DNA from: Candidatus Muiribacterium halophilum
GTDB taxonomy: Bacteria; Muiribacteriota; Muiribacteriia; Muiribacteriales; Muiribacteriaceae
Direction of reading: 5' to 3'
DNA: 64,000 nucleotides
NCBI GenBank assembly: GCA_023228995.1
Contig: JALOAD010000004.1
Span: 1 to 64,000 of the forward strand
Shown here: positions 30,701 to 39,080 of the stretch, in pieces
Numbering within the stretch: the stretch's first letter is position 1
How the letters are laid out: the number at the start of each line of letters is the position of its first letter
The notes under the pieces: model-generated
The model's database searches: none
Seen by the model: the letters and a program-made list of their open reading frames with translations, nothing else
Told to the model about the DNA's origin: nothing
Position numbers and translations under genes: made by a program

Positions 30701-33700
30701 GAATACTTTCATTGAATTTTTTATTTTCAATATAGATTTTAGCAAGTTCTATATAACCTTGAATATAATCTGGTATCTTTTCAATAAGCATAGAATAAAG
30801 TTTTGAAGCTTCTCTCATATTACCAAGATCTCTATTTATGTTTGCAAGTTCAGAAAGAGCTCCCACATTATCAGGATCTAAATCAAGGACTTTATTAAAA
30901 TGTTCTTTTGCTTTTTCTTTTTTATCTTGTTTTATATAAAGATTAGCAACTTTAAATTCAGCTTCTAGAACATTTATATCTGATTTTATCATTTTTAGAT
31001 AATATTCTTCAGCTTTTTTGGTATCATCAATAAGTTCATAAATTGCACCTAAAAGTGAAAAAGTATCTGTTTTATCAGGATAAAGATTTTCAAGATTTGT
31101 AAGTAATTCAATTGCTTTTTCATACTCGCCTGTTTCTTTAAAAATAATTGCTTTAAAACAGTTTGCTTCAAAGTCATTTTTATCTTCTATAAGAAGTTTA
31201 TTGAAATATTTAAGCGCTTTATCATAATCATGAAGTTTTGTATATATTGTACCTAATTTAAAATAATTATTAGCTTTTTCATAAGCTTCAATTGAATTAT
31301 CATATTTTTCTTGTTTTTCAAGAATAGTTCCCTTTATATTTAATGCAGAACTATTTTCAGGTTCTTCCGAAAGAACAAGTTCAATATTATTAAGAGCTTC
31401 ATCATACATTCCTCTATTCATATAATTTTCTGACAATCTGTTATAAATCTCTTTATTGCCATTAATACTACCTTTTTCAAGCATAAATATAGATTTATCC
31501 TCATTTGAACATTTCTGAAGAATATCTGAATATTCAAGAATAAGATCTGAATTTTTTGAAATAAAATCTTCTATCATTTCATAATAATAAAGTGCTTTTT
31601 CATAGTTTTCTTTCATAGAATATATTCTTGCACCTAAAAGAAGAAGTTCATTATTTCGTTTTCCGTTATTTATAAGACGATTAACAATTATAAGTGAATT
31701 ATTAAAATCTTTTCTCTTAAAAAGATTTTCAGCAAAATAATAATACATTGTATTATCATCAACAAGAGAATCTTCACCTCTTAATGATTCAAAAAACTCA
31801 TAAGCTTCATTATACATTCCAGCTCTATGAAGACTAACAGCAAGATTTCTTCTCACCTGTACATCTTCTTTAATTGTAATCGATCTTCTTAAAGCAGAAA
31901 CAGCTTTTGTAAAATTATTAAGTTTCATAAAACACTTACCTGATTGTTTATAATAATCAGCATTATCTGGATATTTTATAATAAGATTTTCAAATATTTC
32001 AGAACTTTCTTTATAAAGTAAATTCTTAAAAAGCATTATACCTTTTAAATATTCAAGTTCTGTATTTTCAGGTTTAGATAAACTGACTTTTTTTATAACT
32101 TCAAGAGCTTGATTGTGTTTTTCAAGCAAATCATAAAGATTTGCTATTTCAAGCGCATATTCAACACTTAATTCAAATTTCATATTATTCTGTAAAGTTT
32201 TCATATAAGAAAGAGCTTTATTGTAATTACCTTTTTTTCTGAATATTTTAGAAAGTATAAAATAAGGTTTTGGATCTTTTGTATCAAGAATTATAGATTT
32301 TTCTAATTTTTCTATAGCTTTTTCAGTTTTTTCAGTAAGATAAAGTAATTTACCATATAAATAATTTATATGAGAATTTTCAGGATGTTTTAATACAAGT
32401 TCTTCAAGTCTTATATTAGCTTCTTCGAATTTACTTTTTTCTATAATAGCATTTATATAAGCTGTATTTAATAGAACACTATCAGATTTATATTGAGGTC
32501 TCATAAGAAACTGAAGTATATTTTTTTCAGCATAATCAAAATCTATCATAGAATAATAATAAATAACTTCAGAACTTGCATTTTCTTTTTCAACAAGTTG
32601 TTCAAGTATTTTTGCAGAGTCTTCAGTATAACTTCTTTCATAAAGATATTTAGCAAGTTTGAAAAGGCTTTTATCGTCAAGAAGATTTCTATTTAGTGTT
32701 AAAAAAAGTTCATAAGCTTCTTTTTCATTAAATGTTTCAAAAAGTGCAATTATTTTTAAAAACTGACAATAAGTATCTGGATTTTCAGTTTCAAATCTAT
32801 TTACAGCTTTTAATACTTCATTCCACTTATTTTGTTTTTGATAATAATGTATAAGTGTATTGAAATATTCTTTGTCCTCACCCGTAAGACTTTTTATTTC
32901 ATTTAGCATTATCCAAGCTTCTTCAAAAACTCCTTTATCAATATATATATTAGCAAGACCATTCATAGATACAGTGTTTTTGCGATCTATATCAAGTGAT
33001 CTTTTAAAACATGACAAAGCTTCAGAATAATCTTTTTTCATATAATATATCTTACCTAAAAGAGAGTAAGACCAAGGATTTTCTGGGTATTTTATCATGA
33101 GATTTCTAACTATATCACTAGCTTTTTCTAGCTTTTCAATAGATATAAATAATTCTGCAAGTCTGTATTCATAATCAGACTCACCTGTATTTTGAATAAG
33201 TATTTCCATCTCTCTAACTGCTTTATCAAAATTCCCTGTATATTGTAAAGCTTTTGAATAATTATCTCTTTGAGATATATTCATAAGATCTTTTATTTTT
33301 TCATAATTTTCAAGACAAGTATCGTATTTTCCCCTTAAAAAGTAATAATCTGCTTTAATTGAAATAATAGAAATATTTTCTTTACCATATTTTTTTTCAA
33401 GTTCTAAAGAGTTTTTTTCAAAAAGAGCATAATCTTTTCTCATAAGAAAAACTTTTAATATAAAAAGATCAAGAATTTCACTATCTTTAAATTTAGCCCT
33501 TATTTCTTTATATAATTCATACCATTCACTATAAGAATATACTGATAAAAGTTTTTCAAGATATTCTACAAGTTTATGTTCTTCAATTATTGTACATGAA
33601 TTTTTAATAAGTTCTTTTAAATTAGCTGAAACAGAAGATTCAAGCATTGTATTGAAAAATTCAGTAAACATATCCTGATTATTTTCAATTAAAACTTTAA

Positions 33701-35720
33701 AATCAATTTTTTCAATATATAATAAAGCCTCATCCACCATATTATTTCGCATAAAAAACATTGAATATATATATGATACAGTTTGATCAAACATTCCTTT
33801 TTCTTCAAGAAGTCTGCAAATTTTCATACTTTTTTCAGCCCATCCATTTTTCCATGCAATCCACGCTGCTTCAATAAATATAGATTTTTCAATATGACCT
33901 GTTTTCATTATTCTTTCAAAATAATCAAGTGCTGTTTCAGGAGAAGTTTGTGAAAAATACTTAAAAAGAAACATATTTGCCTCAACATCTTCCGGTTCAA
34001 TAAGAAATACTTTATGAAAATAATCATAAGCTTTTTTTATATTTTTTTGCTTTTTAAAAGAACTTGCTATTTTTTTAAGAAACTGTGTATTATTCCTATC
34101 TGACATATCTATTCTTTCAAAATATTCAAGAGCTTTTTCAGTATTATCTTTTGAAAGTTCTATATTTCCAAGATAATTATATATATCATCATCAGCATTT
34201 CCAGATCTATTCAGATTTAAAAAAATAAATTCAGCATTATTTATATCATCAATTTTATATAAAGAGATTGCTTTCATCTTAAGCATTTCAGTATCATTTT
34301 CATCATATTCTTCTATTTTTCTAATGCAATCTATAGTTTCAGTGTATTTACCCTCTCTAAAATACCCTTTAGCAGCATCAAAAAAATGCTCGAAATTTAA
34401 AAGATTATTTTTTTTTAATATATGAGCAGTTTTTTCTCTAATAACAGGATCTTCATCCTTCATTAGAGATTTAAGTTTTTCTATATAAACAATATTTCCA
34501 ATATTATCAATTGCATTTATTATTTCAATTTTAATTATAGATTCTTCAGTTTTTTCAAGTATTTCAATGAGAGTTTCAGCTGATTTTTCAGATGATATAT
34601 TACCAAGAGCTTTTATTGATGTAAGTCTTACATCTGTATTTGCATCATTGAGAAAATCAAGTAAAGGTGCTATAACCTGTTCAGAAGAAAGATTCTGATA
34701 ATATTTTACAAGCCCAAGTCTAACTTCCCAGTTTTCATCATTTATAAGAGGTGTTACTTTTTCTATAAATCTTTCATCATAGGAATTTCCCAAAAATTCT
34801 AAAAAAACTTTTCTAACTTCAGGATTTTTATCTTTTATACATATATCATATATTTTTTCTATAGTATCATATACACCAAGTTTTTTAAGAGCAGTTATTA
34901 TCATAACTCTTATTTTCCAATTTGTATCACTTAACATTGAAATAAGATTTTCAATACTTCTCTGATCGTTTATATCAGAAAGTGCATTTATAGTAGCAAT
35001 TCTAACATCTAACACCTCATCTTTTAGAAGAATAAGATAAGATTCTATAGCACGATCATCTCCAATTATTCCAGCAACACCGACTGCTTCTTTTCTAACT
35101 TTAGGATTTGGATCTTTAAAAAGTTTGAGAACATCATCAAGACTTCTGCTATCTTCAAGCTCTCCTAAAGTTTTAAGAGCTTGCAATTTAACATCAACTG
35201 AATTATCTGAAAGTCTAGCTATTATAGGTTCAAGAGCTCTTTCATCTCCAAGTTCTCCAAGAACTTCAACTGCACTCTGTCTTACATATCTATTCTCATC
35301 TTCAAGCACATTTATAAGAGGTTCAACCGCACTTTCATCGCCAAGTTTTCCAAGAGCTTTTATAGCTTCTCTTCTGATTTCTCCCCGTGGATCTGAAAGT
35401 TTTTTTATTAAAGGTAATACAGCACTTTTATCTTTAATTTCTCCAAGTACATAAATAACTCTTTTTTTAACTTCCTTGTTACCATCTTCAAGAGTTTCTA
35501 TAAGTTGTGGAACACTTCTTCTATCTTTATATTTAATAAGAGCTTCAGCAGATTTTATCTGTATTTCAGAGCTTGTATCTCTAAGAAGTCTAATAAAATG
35601 TTCAACAACTTCAGGCGAATCTATTTGAGAAAGCTGTTTTATGCCTTCAAGTCTAAGATCAAGAGAATTGCTGTCAAGTTTTGAAATTATAATATCAATG
35701 GTTTTGTTACCCTCTTTCAT
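27747..35720 (-). CDS. Giant HEAT + TPR repeat protein (2657 residues)
   Basis: One uninterrupted 8-kb reading frame. Residues about 1-440 are some 13-14 HEAT/PBS-lyase-type repeats of about 31 residues (for example DPRGEIRREAIKALGKLGDESAV). Residues about 445-2640 are essentially continuous TPR units of 34 residues, about 60 by length (for example DPDNVGALSELANINRDLGN). There is no signal peptide, transmembrane segment or enzyme motif, so it is predicted to be a cytoplasmic solenoid scaffold. The ATG has GGAG 6 nt upstream. It heads the operon lpxL-type, waaA, GT4, lpxK, pdxA, only 12 bp from the next gene. LapB, a small TPR protein, regulates LPS synthesis in E. coli; a comparable scaffolding role here is inference. 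Confidence 0.88.
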   Translation of the reverse strand: MKEGNKTIDIIISKLDSNSLDLRLEGIKQLSQIDSPEVVEHFIRLLRDTSSEIQIKSAEALIKYKDRRSVPQLIETLEDGNKEVKKRVIYVLGEIKDKSAVLPLIKKLSDPRGEIRREAIKALGKLGDESAVEPLINVLEDENRYVRQSAVEVLGELGDERALEPIIARLSDNSVDVKLQALKTLGELEDSRSLDDVLKLFKDPNPKVRKEAVGVAGIIGDDRAIESYLILLKDEVLDVRIATINALSDINDQRSIENLISMLSDTNWKIRVMIITALKKLGVYDTIEKIYDICIKDKNPEVRKVFLEFLGNSYDERFIEKVTPLINDENWEVRLGLVKYYQNLSSEQVIAPLLDFLNDANTDVRLTSIKALGNISSEKSAETLIEILEKTEESIIKIEIINAIDNIGNIVYIEKLKSLMKDEDPVIREKTAHILKKNNLLNFEHFFDAAKGYFREGKYTETIDCIRKIEEYDENDTEMLKMKAISLYKIDDINNAEFIFLNLNRSGNADDDIYNYLGNIELSKDNTEKALEYFERIDMSDRNNTQFLKKIASSFKKQKNIKKAYDYFHKVFLIEPEDVEANMFLFKYFSQTSPETALDYFERIMKTGHIEKSIFIEAAWIAWKNGWAEKSMKICRLLEEKGMFDQTVSYIYSMFFMRNNMVDEALLYIEKIDFKVLIENNQDMFTEFFNTMLESSVSANLKELIKNSCTIIEEHKLVEYLEKLLSVYSYSEWYELYKEIRAKFKDSEILDLFILKVFLMRKDYALFEKNSLELEKKYGKENISIISIKADYYFLRGKYDTCLENYEKIKDLMNISQRDNYSKALQYTGNFDKAVREMEILIQNTGESDYEYRLAELFISIEKLEKASDIVRNLMIKYPENPWSYSLLGKIYYMKKDYSEALSCFKRSLDIDRKNTVSMNGLANIYIDKGVFEEAWIMLNEIKSLTGEDKEYFNTLIHYYQKQNKWNEVLKAVNRFETENPDTYCQFLKIIALFETFNEKEAYELFLTLNRNLLDDKSLFKLAKYLYERSYTEDSAKILEQLVEKENASSEVIYYYSMIDFDYAEKNILQFLMRPQYKSDSVLLNTAYINAIIEKSKFEEANIRLEELVLKHPENSHINYLYGKLLYLTEKTEKAIEKLEKSIILDTKDPKPYFILSKIFRKKGNYNKALSYMKTLQNNMKFELSVEYALEIANLYDLLEKHNQALEVIKKVSLSKPENTELEYLKGIMLFKNLLYKESSEIFENLIIKYPDNADYYKQSGKCFMKLNNFTKAVSALRRSITIKEDVQVRRNLAVSLHRAGMYNEAYEFFESLRGEDSLVDDNTMYYYFAENLFKRKDFNNSLIIVNRLINNGKRNNELLLLGARIYSMKENYEKALYYYEMIEDFISKNSDLILEYSDILQKCSNEDKSIFMLEKGSINGNKEIYNRLSENYMNRGMYDEALNNIELVLSEEPENSSALNIKGTILEKQEKYDNSIEAYEKANNYFKLGTIYTKLHDYDKALKYFNKLLIEDKNDFEANCFKAIIFKETGEYEKAIELLTNLENLYPDKTDTFSLLGAIYELIDDTKKAEEYYLKMIKSDINVLEAEFKVANLYIKQDKKEKAKEHFNKVLDLDPDNVGALSELANINRDLGNMREASKLYSMLIEKIPDYIQGYIELAKIYIENKKFNESILLLKNLGENDEPHINYLLAKTYFLAGENESANNYIRKAISRNNRYTDAYILLSEISMKAGKIEDSEFSLKKALDINPLDRKIYINLVRILCDRERFEEAQNILNDYSKKFADSSDDEDYLKANAFFYKKSGNIEKASEYLSMLEHSDDEEFLYEYGENLFISQKYDEALNIFKQYIKKDIKNSKVLHYMASIYFDKEKYDSIINLLEFSAKEMELNWTLYLDLGKACFFKKDYDKALDNLRKSISQNPNNPDSYYYSGKIYSIRKKYQESINFLEKSVLMKPDNYDAQFELSRSYRFTRRYNDSVAKLQQLLNNENIRIDVRKELGFIYQEMKMNDKALDCFREIYNEGYRESDVVYSMSVLLRDKDPEASLKLMKELEIDPMDEKDRFYEICELLIKNNEFDEAEKKLKTFIEKNNEDYKAYFILGKLYAGQELNGDAIKYFEKSVLFNPACYECYFMLAKLVGDEKAKLRFLEKFRSYDSENEEAEFFYMELLEKNNKEEEAYRIAIKFLDYDLDDVSKLISMAKVFFKSRDFENAENCIRKASDIKVNDETIKIMSDILFEREKYEEALEGFRELIDMPEQDYSYINKRIADCCLKLGNIQEGIKYYKKALQMNPEYWDAYTGLSKCYEMEGLYDEALSIIENILTYYPNREDVLFRASEICEKSEKLIEASAYLKKLLKLNPDNNEANFRLAFINFIQENYKASIDILGNILGKKLTVDFEKKVRILFSDIFIKLENFDGARKELEKVLEYEPENLYILKKLALCHENNSRYDEALRIYQEIILKDKTMWDVYLCAGDIYFRKGYLDKALAYYREALKFNNTVSEVYSKIAQVFEDKQILDKAISYYKEAIKVDSSWEKPYHDLASIYVRQGMSSDAIELYEKLIRNSPENTEGLFRLSKIYSRKKEYDKSLEVLEKLVNIEKNNPAYHLELAKVYHVLGKVDEAISESIRVVNIASIDSLEAREAQEMLKPEGMSAYNF

Positions 35721-35774
35721 TTCCCTCTCCAGTATTAATTTTTATTTTTTTTTATTAAAGTTCAATATAGCTTT

Positions 35775-35788
35775 TACAAATATTTGTA
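35775..35788. promoter_or_regulatory. Perfect 14-bp palindrome upstream of the giant gene
   Basis: TACAAATATTTGTA lies 55 bp upstream of the giant-gene ATG and just after the stop of the RDD gene. It could be an operator for the LPS operon. In DNA this AT-rich the chance of such a palindrome is not small. Confidence 0.25.
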
Positions 35789-35792
35789 TATT

Positions 35793-36305
35793 TCACATAA
35801 CTGTAGTTTTAGCTAATCTATCAGACAATCTCTGACCATTTTCATCAGTATATATATAATAAGCTTCAAGTGCAATAAAAGTCATCCATAGAGCAAATGA
35901 TAATATCCACACAAGTTTAAATGCAAATCCTATAATATAAATATTTTGAAGAATGCTTAAAATAATAAGAAAAAACAGACCAATAGATAAGAATAAATTT
36001 CTTGCAATTTTTTGTTTAAATCCTGCTTTTACCTTTTTACTCATATCAAGTATTATAAGTCCGGTAAAGATTTTTCCTATAGAACCATTTTTGGTTATTA
36101 TATCTTTGAAGAGAATATAAAAAGCACCTAATATGCTTAGATATGGGAAAAAGTAACATAATGAAAAAACAATAATTCCATCTATGCAAGAGGATAAAAA
36201 CCTTTTTTTTATATCAGGTTTTCTAATATATACATAATATTCATGACAATTATCACATTTATAATTATTATCTTCAATTGTATGTCCGCATTTTGGGCAA
36301 TTCAT
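35793..36305 (-). CDS. RDD-family membrane protein with N-terminal zinc ribbon
   Basis: A 170-residue protein. Residues 1-25 hold a zinc ribbon (CPKCGH and CDNCHEYY). RDD-family sequence follows (KRFLSSCIDGIIVFSLCYFF), with about four membrane helices and the loop NGSIGKIFTGLIILD typical of RDD proteins. Function is unknown for most of the family; some act as transporters or antiporters. No ribosome-binding site is obvious. It sits alone between a small HEAT gene and the giant gene, 72 bp before the latter's start. Confidence 0.8.
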   Translation of the reverse strand: MNCPKCGHTIEDNNYKCDNCHEYYVYIRKPDIKKRFLSSCIDGIIVFSLCYFFPYLSILGAFYILFKDIITKNGSIGKIFTGLIILDMSKKVKAGFKQKIARNLFLSIGLFFLIILSILQNIYIIGFAFKLVWILSFALWMTFIALEAYYIYTDENGQRLSDRLAKTTVM

Positions 36306-36357
36306 AGTGATAAATTATATCATAAATATAAGTTGTGTAAAATTTACCGCTACCCAC

Positions 36358-36720
36358 TTATAATACTATATTTTTTTCTAAAAAATCCTTAGCTTCTTCA
36401 TCTTTTTCATTTGATAATGCTTTTTCTATAACTTTAGAATATTTATTTTTATCACATAAAAAAAGTGAGTAAATCGCCTGACATCTTACAAACCAGTTTT
36501 CATCTTCAACTAGCGTTTCTGCAAAACTTCCAAATTTTTCTTGATTTTTTTCTGTTAGAATTTTTAAACACCAATATCTTACATCTGCATCATCATCAGT
36601 AAGACCTATTATTATTTCAGAAGAATAAGTATCAAATTTATCAAGTAACTCTGAAGCTGTTTTAATCTTCTCAGACCAGGTACCTGTTTCTAATATTTCA
36701 ATCAGATCTTTTTTTTTCAT
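36358..36720 (-). CDS. Small HEAT-repeat protein
   Basis: A 120-residue protein made of about three HEAT-like helical pairs (LTDDDADVRYWCLKILTEKNQEKFGSF and VEDENWFVRCQAIYSLF are the clearest). It has no signal peptide or catalytic motif. A strong ribosome-binding site (GGAGGGAG) precedes the ATG. It is a free-standing relative of the HEAT arrays in the giant gene (27747-35720) and in the 52367-55726 gene. A protein-interaction role is likely; the partner is unknown. Confidence 0.75.
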   Translation of the reverse strand: MKKKDLIEILETGTWSEKIKTASELLDKFDTYSSEIIIGLTDDDADVRYWCLKILTEKNQEKFGSFAETLVEDENWFVRCQAIYSLFLCDKNKYSKVIEKALSNEKDEEAKDFLEKNIVL

Positions 36721-37101
36721 AAATAACTCCCTCCTACATTAACAATATATCGGACTAGTTTGTCGAAAAACTCAACTATTAAGAAAAAAATATAGAAATA
36801 TAATTTTCAACTAACTTTCAAAAATTCAAATCCTATAAATACGATTAAAACAAATATGTCTGTCAAAATTAATGTTCACCAAACATTTTTATTGATATAT
36901 TTATACAATCAAAATCTTCTTGTTAAATAAATGAAAAGCGATAATTTTTATTTCGCAAATTGAAATACTGCACTCCAGAATTGCCTCAAAAAAATTTTTT
37001 GAATCTTTTTTTATACATAACTTGCTTGTATTAATTGTAAAATAAAACAATGTTTTTTTTAGATTTTTGCTTCTATAATTTGTGTTATTTAATAAGAGGG
37101 T
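36721..37101. other. Non-coding, extremely AT-rich gap
   Basis: About 380 bp with no supportable gene on either strand. It contains a near-gapless palindrome (TCAAAAAAATTTTTTGA, 36986-37002) and a weak GCGATAA/TTATTTCGC pairing around 36938-36957. It should carry the promoter of the small HEAT gene and the 3' end of the acpS transcript; no clear terminator was found. Confidence 0.5.
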
Positions 37102-37434
37102 TCAATCATTTTTTGATTTTTTTAAGACAACTGCAACTGCATAATTTCTTTCATGACTTATAGAAATTTCAAAATCAGGTATATTTTGAAAAAAAGGTTT
37201 TCCATCTTTTTTGTTTAATACACAAATTAAATTAAAATTTATACTTTTATCACCAGAAGCTTTAACATAAGCTTCTTTAACTGCGAATCTTCCAGCAATA
37301 GCAGGAAAAATGTCTTTTTTGGCTTTTATTATTTCAATTTCTTTGATATGTAGTATTCTTTTTAAAAATTTATCACCAAATTTTTCATAAAGCTCTTTAA
37401 TTCTTGAAATTTCAACAATATCTATTCCAATCAT
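37102..37434 (-). CDS. acpS: Holo-[acyl-carrier-protein] synthase
   Basis: A 110-residue AcpS that transfers 4'-phosphopantetheine to acyl carrier protein. It has MIGIDIVEISRI at the N-terminus (magnesium Asp) and GRFAVKEAYVKA (Glu and Lys of the second motif) near residue 47. ISHERNYAVAVV closes the fold. It is slightly shorter than usual but complete. It overlaps the FHA-GAF-HD-GYP gene by 4 bp and ends that operon. Confidence 0.95.
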   Translation of the reverse strand: MIGIDIVEISRIKELYEKFGDKFLKRILHIKEIEIIKAKKDIFPAIAGRFAVKEAYVKASGDKSINFNLICVLNKKDGKPFFQNIPDFEISISHERNYAVAVVLKKSKND

Positions 37435-39080
37435 ACATCACCAAGCACTTTTTTTTGTAATTCCTGACCTTTTGAAAAAACCTGTGTAATACTTTCTTTA
37501 TTGACTACTTTCAAAAATGCCTCAACTATTCTAGGATCAAACTGTGTACCTGAAACTCTCTTTATCTCTTCAACAGCAATTTCTTTATCAAGAGCTTTTC
37601 TATAAGAACGAGTCGATGTCATAGCATCAAATGTATCTGCAACAGCAACTATACGAGCATCAAGAGGAATATCTTCTCCAGAAAGTCCATCAGGATAGCC
37701 AGTACCATCCCATTTTTCATGATGATATTTTATTGCAGAAAATTTATCTTGTAGAAATTTTACCGGAGCAATTATCTGATAACCTTGTTCAGGATGAGTT
37801 TTTATTATTGCAAATTCATCTTCAGTAAGTCTTCCAGGTTTATTAAGTATAGAAAGATCAACTCCTACTTTTCCAATATCGTGAAGAAGTGCACCAAATT
37901 CAATATTTTTTACATCCTTTTCATTAAGTCCCATTTTATAAGCTATTGCAACCGAATACTCCATAACTCTTTCTGAATGACCATGAGTATATGGATCTTT
38001 TGCATCAAGAACATTAGCAAGTACTTTTATAGATGCAAGATATGATTCTTCAAGCTCACTAAACATCTTGACTCTTTCAAAAGACAAAGAACAATAATTT
38101 GCATAACTTTTAAAAAATTCTTTATCAGAATTATTAAAGCCTTCTGTATCTGCCTGTCTATCCAGATAAATCACCCCAATATTTTCACCTTTATATTTCA
38201 AAGGAGCTGCTATAGCTGCTTTTATACTGTTTTCAAAAATGCTTTTACCATTAGAAAATCTACTATCATCCTGCGGTGAATTAACAATAAGAACATTATC
38301 TTCTTCAAATACATTCTGAACAATCTTATGACTGAAACTATCAATATTTCTTATTTCTGAATCCATTTTTCTTGCAACTTTAACTTCAAAATCATTTTTT
38401 TCTTTATTAAAAAACATAATAAATCCACGCTGCGAATTTAAAAGACTTAAAATTATATCAAGAGTAGATGAAAAAAACTCTCTTGTTTCGTATATATTAC
38501 TTATTGCACCAGATATTCTATTTAATGCTGATAATATTTTATATTCATTTTCAACTTTTTCATAACCTTCACGAATATTTTTTAAAAACTTTACATAATT
38601 TTTAAGTTGAGAAGTTATAGCTTCTTCTCCAACATCACCTTTTTCTACGAATTTAATAAATTTAATCATATTAGAACCAAGATAATTTATTTTTTCACCG
38701 ATGTTTATTTTGTTTCCCTCAATACTCTGAGTTATTTCCCCATTAAGACTCTTTATTGATTCTATTATTTCATTTACCTTGTCATTTTCTGCAAAATTTA
38801 TAAAACTATCTCCTATCCTTATTTCATCTCCATTTTCTAAAAGTTTTGTTTTTATTCTTCTTGCATTTACATATATTCCATTGGAACTATCGAGATCTTC
38901 TATTATAAATCTTGAATTTTCGCCAGATCTAATTCTTGCATGATTTCTTGAAACTTTCACATCATCAAAAACTATGTCATTTGTTGCTATCCTTCCTATA
39001 TTAAGACTAACATTAGCTTCAGAACTTAATTCAAGGTAATATTCATTTCCATTCAAATCCTTTATAAGTAATCTATTCAT
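37431..39080 (-). CDS. FHA-GAF-HD-GYP signalling protein (probable cyclic-di-GMP phosphodiesterase)
   Basis: A 549-residue soluble protein. Residues 1-95 are an FHA phosphothreonine-binding domain (GRIATNDIVFDDVKVSRNHARI, SSNGIYVN). About 175-335 is a GAF sensor (NSQRGFIMFFNKE, AAPLKYKGENIGVIYLD). About 350-530 is a complete HD-GYP domain with HSERVMEYS, HDIGKVGVD, HHEKWDGTGYPDG and ARIVAVADTFDAMTS. HD-GYP enzymes hydrolyse cyclic-di-GMP; the metal ligands are intact. The FHA part implies input from a Ser/Thr kinase, not seen in this window. It overlaps both neighbours by 4 bp, downstream of the DnaB-like ATPase and lipoprotein. The ATG has GGAG 7 nt upstream. Confidence 0.92.
   Translation of the reverse strand: MNRLLIKDLNGNEYYLELSSEANVSLNIGRIATNDIVFDDVKVSRNHARIRSGENSRFIIEDLDSSNGIYVNARRIKTKLLENGDEIRIGDSFINFAENDKVNEIIESIKSLNGEITQSIEGNKINIGEKINYLGSNMIKFIKFVEKGDVGEEAITSQLKNYVKFLKNIREGYEKVENEYKILSALNRISGAISNIYETREFFSSTLDIILSLLNSQRGFIMFFNKEKNDFEVKVARKMDSEIRNIDSFSHKIVQNVFEEDNVLIVNSPQDDSRFSNGKSIFENSIKAAIAAPLKYKGENIGVIYLDRQADTEGFNNSDKEFFKSYANYCSLSFERVKMFSELEESYLASIKVLANVLDAKDPYTHGHSERVMEYSVAIAYKMGLNEKDVKNIEFGALLHDIGKVGVDLSILNKPGRLTEDEFAIIKTHPEQGYQIIAPVKFLQDKFSAIKYHHEKWDGTGYPDGLSGEDIPLDARIVAVADTFDAMTSTRSYRKALDKEIAVEEIKRVSGTQFDPRIVEAFLKVVNKESITQVFSKGQELQKKVLGDV

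Noticed and set aside
35125-35454. Plus-strand 109-codon frame within the giant gene (and others such as 20669-21073 and 54282-54638)
   Set aside because: These are antisense shadows of repeat-rich or biased coding sequence, Ser/Phe-rich with no initiation signals.
27747-35720. Assembly artefact or fusion of several TPR genes
   Set aside because: No internal stop, frameshift or ribosome-binding site with a change in repeat phase was seen; the repeats diverge from one another, which argues against collapsed or duplicated assembly.
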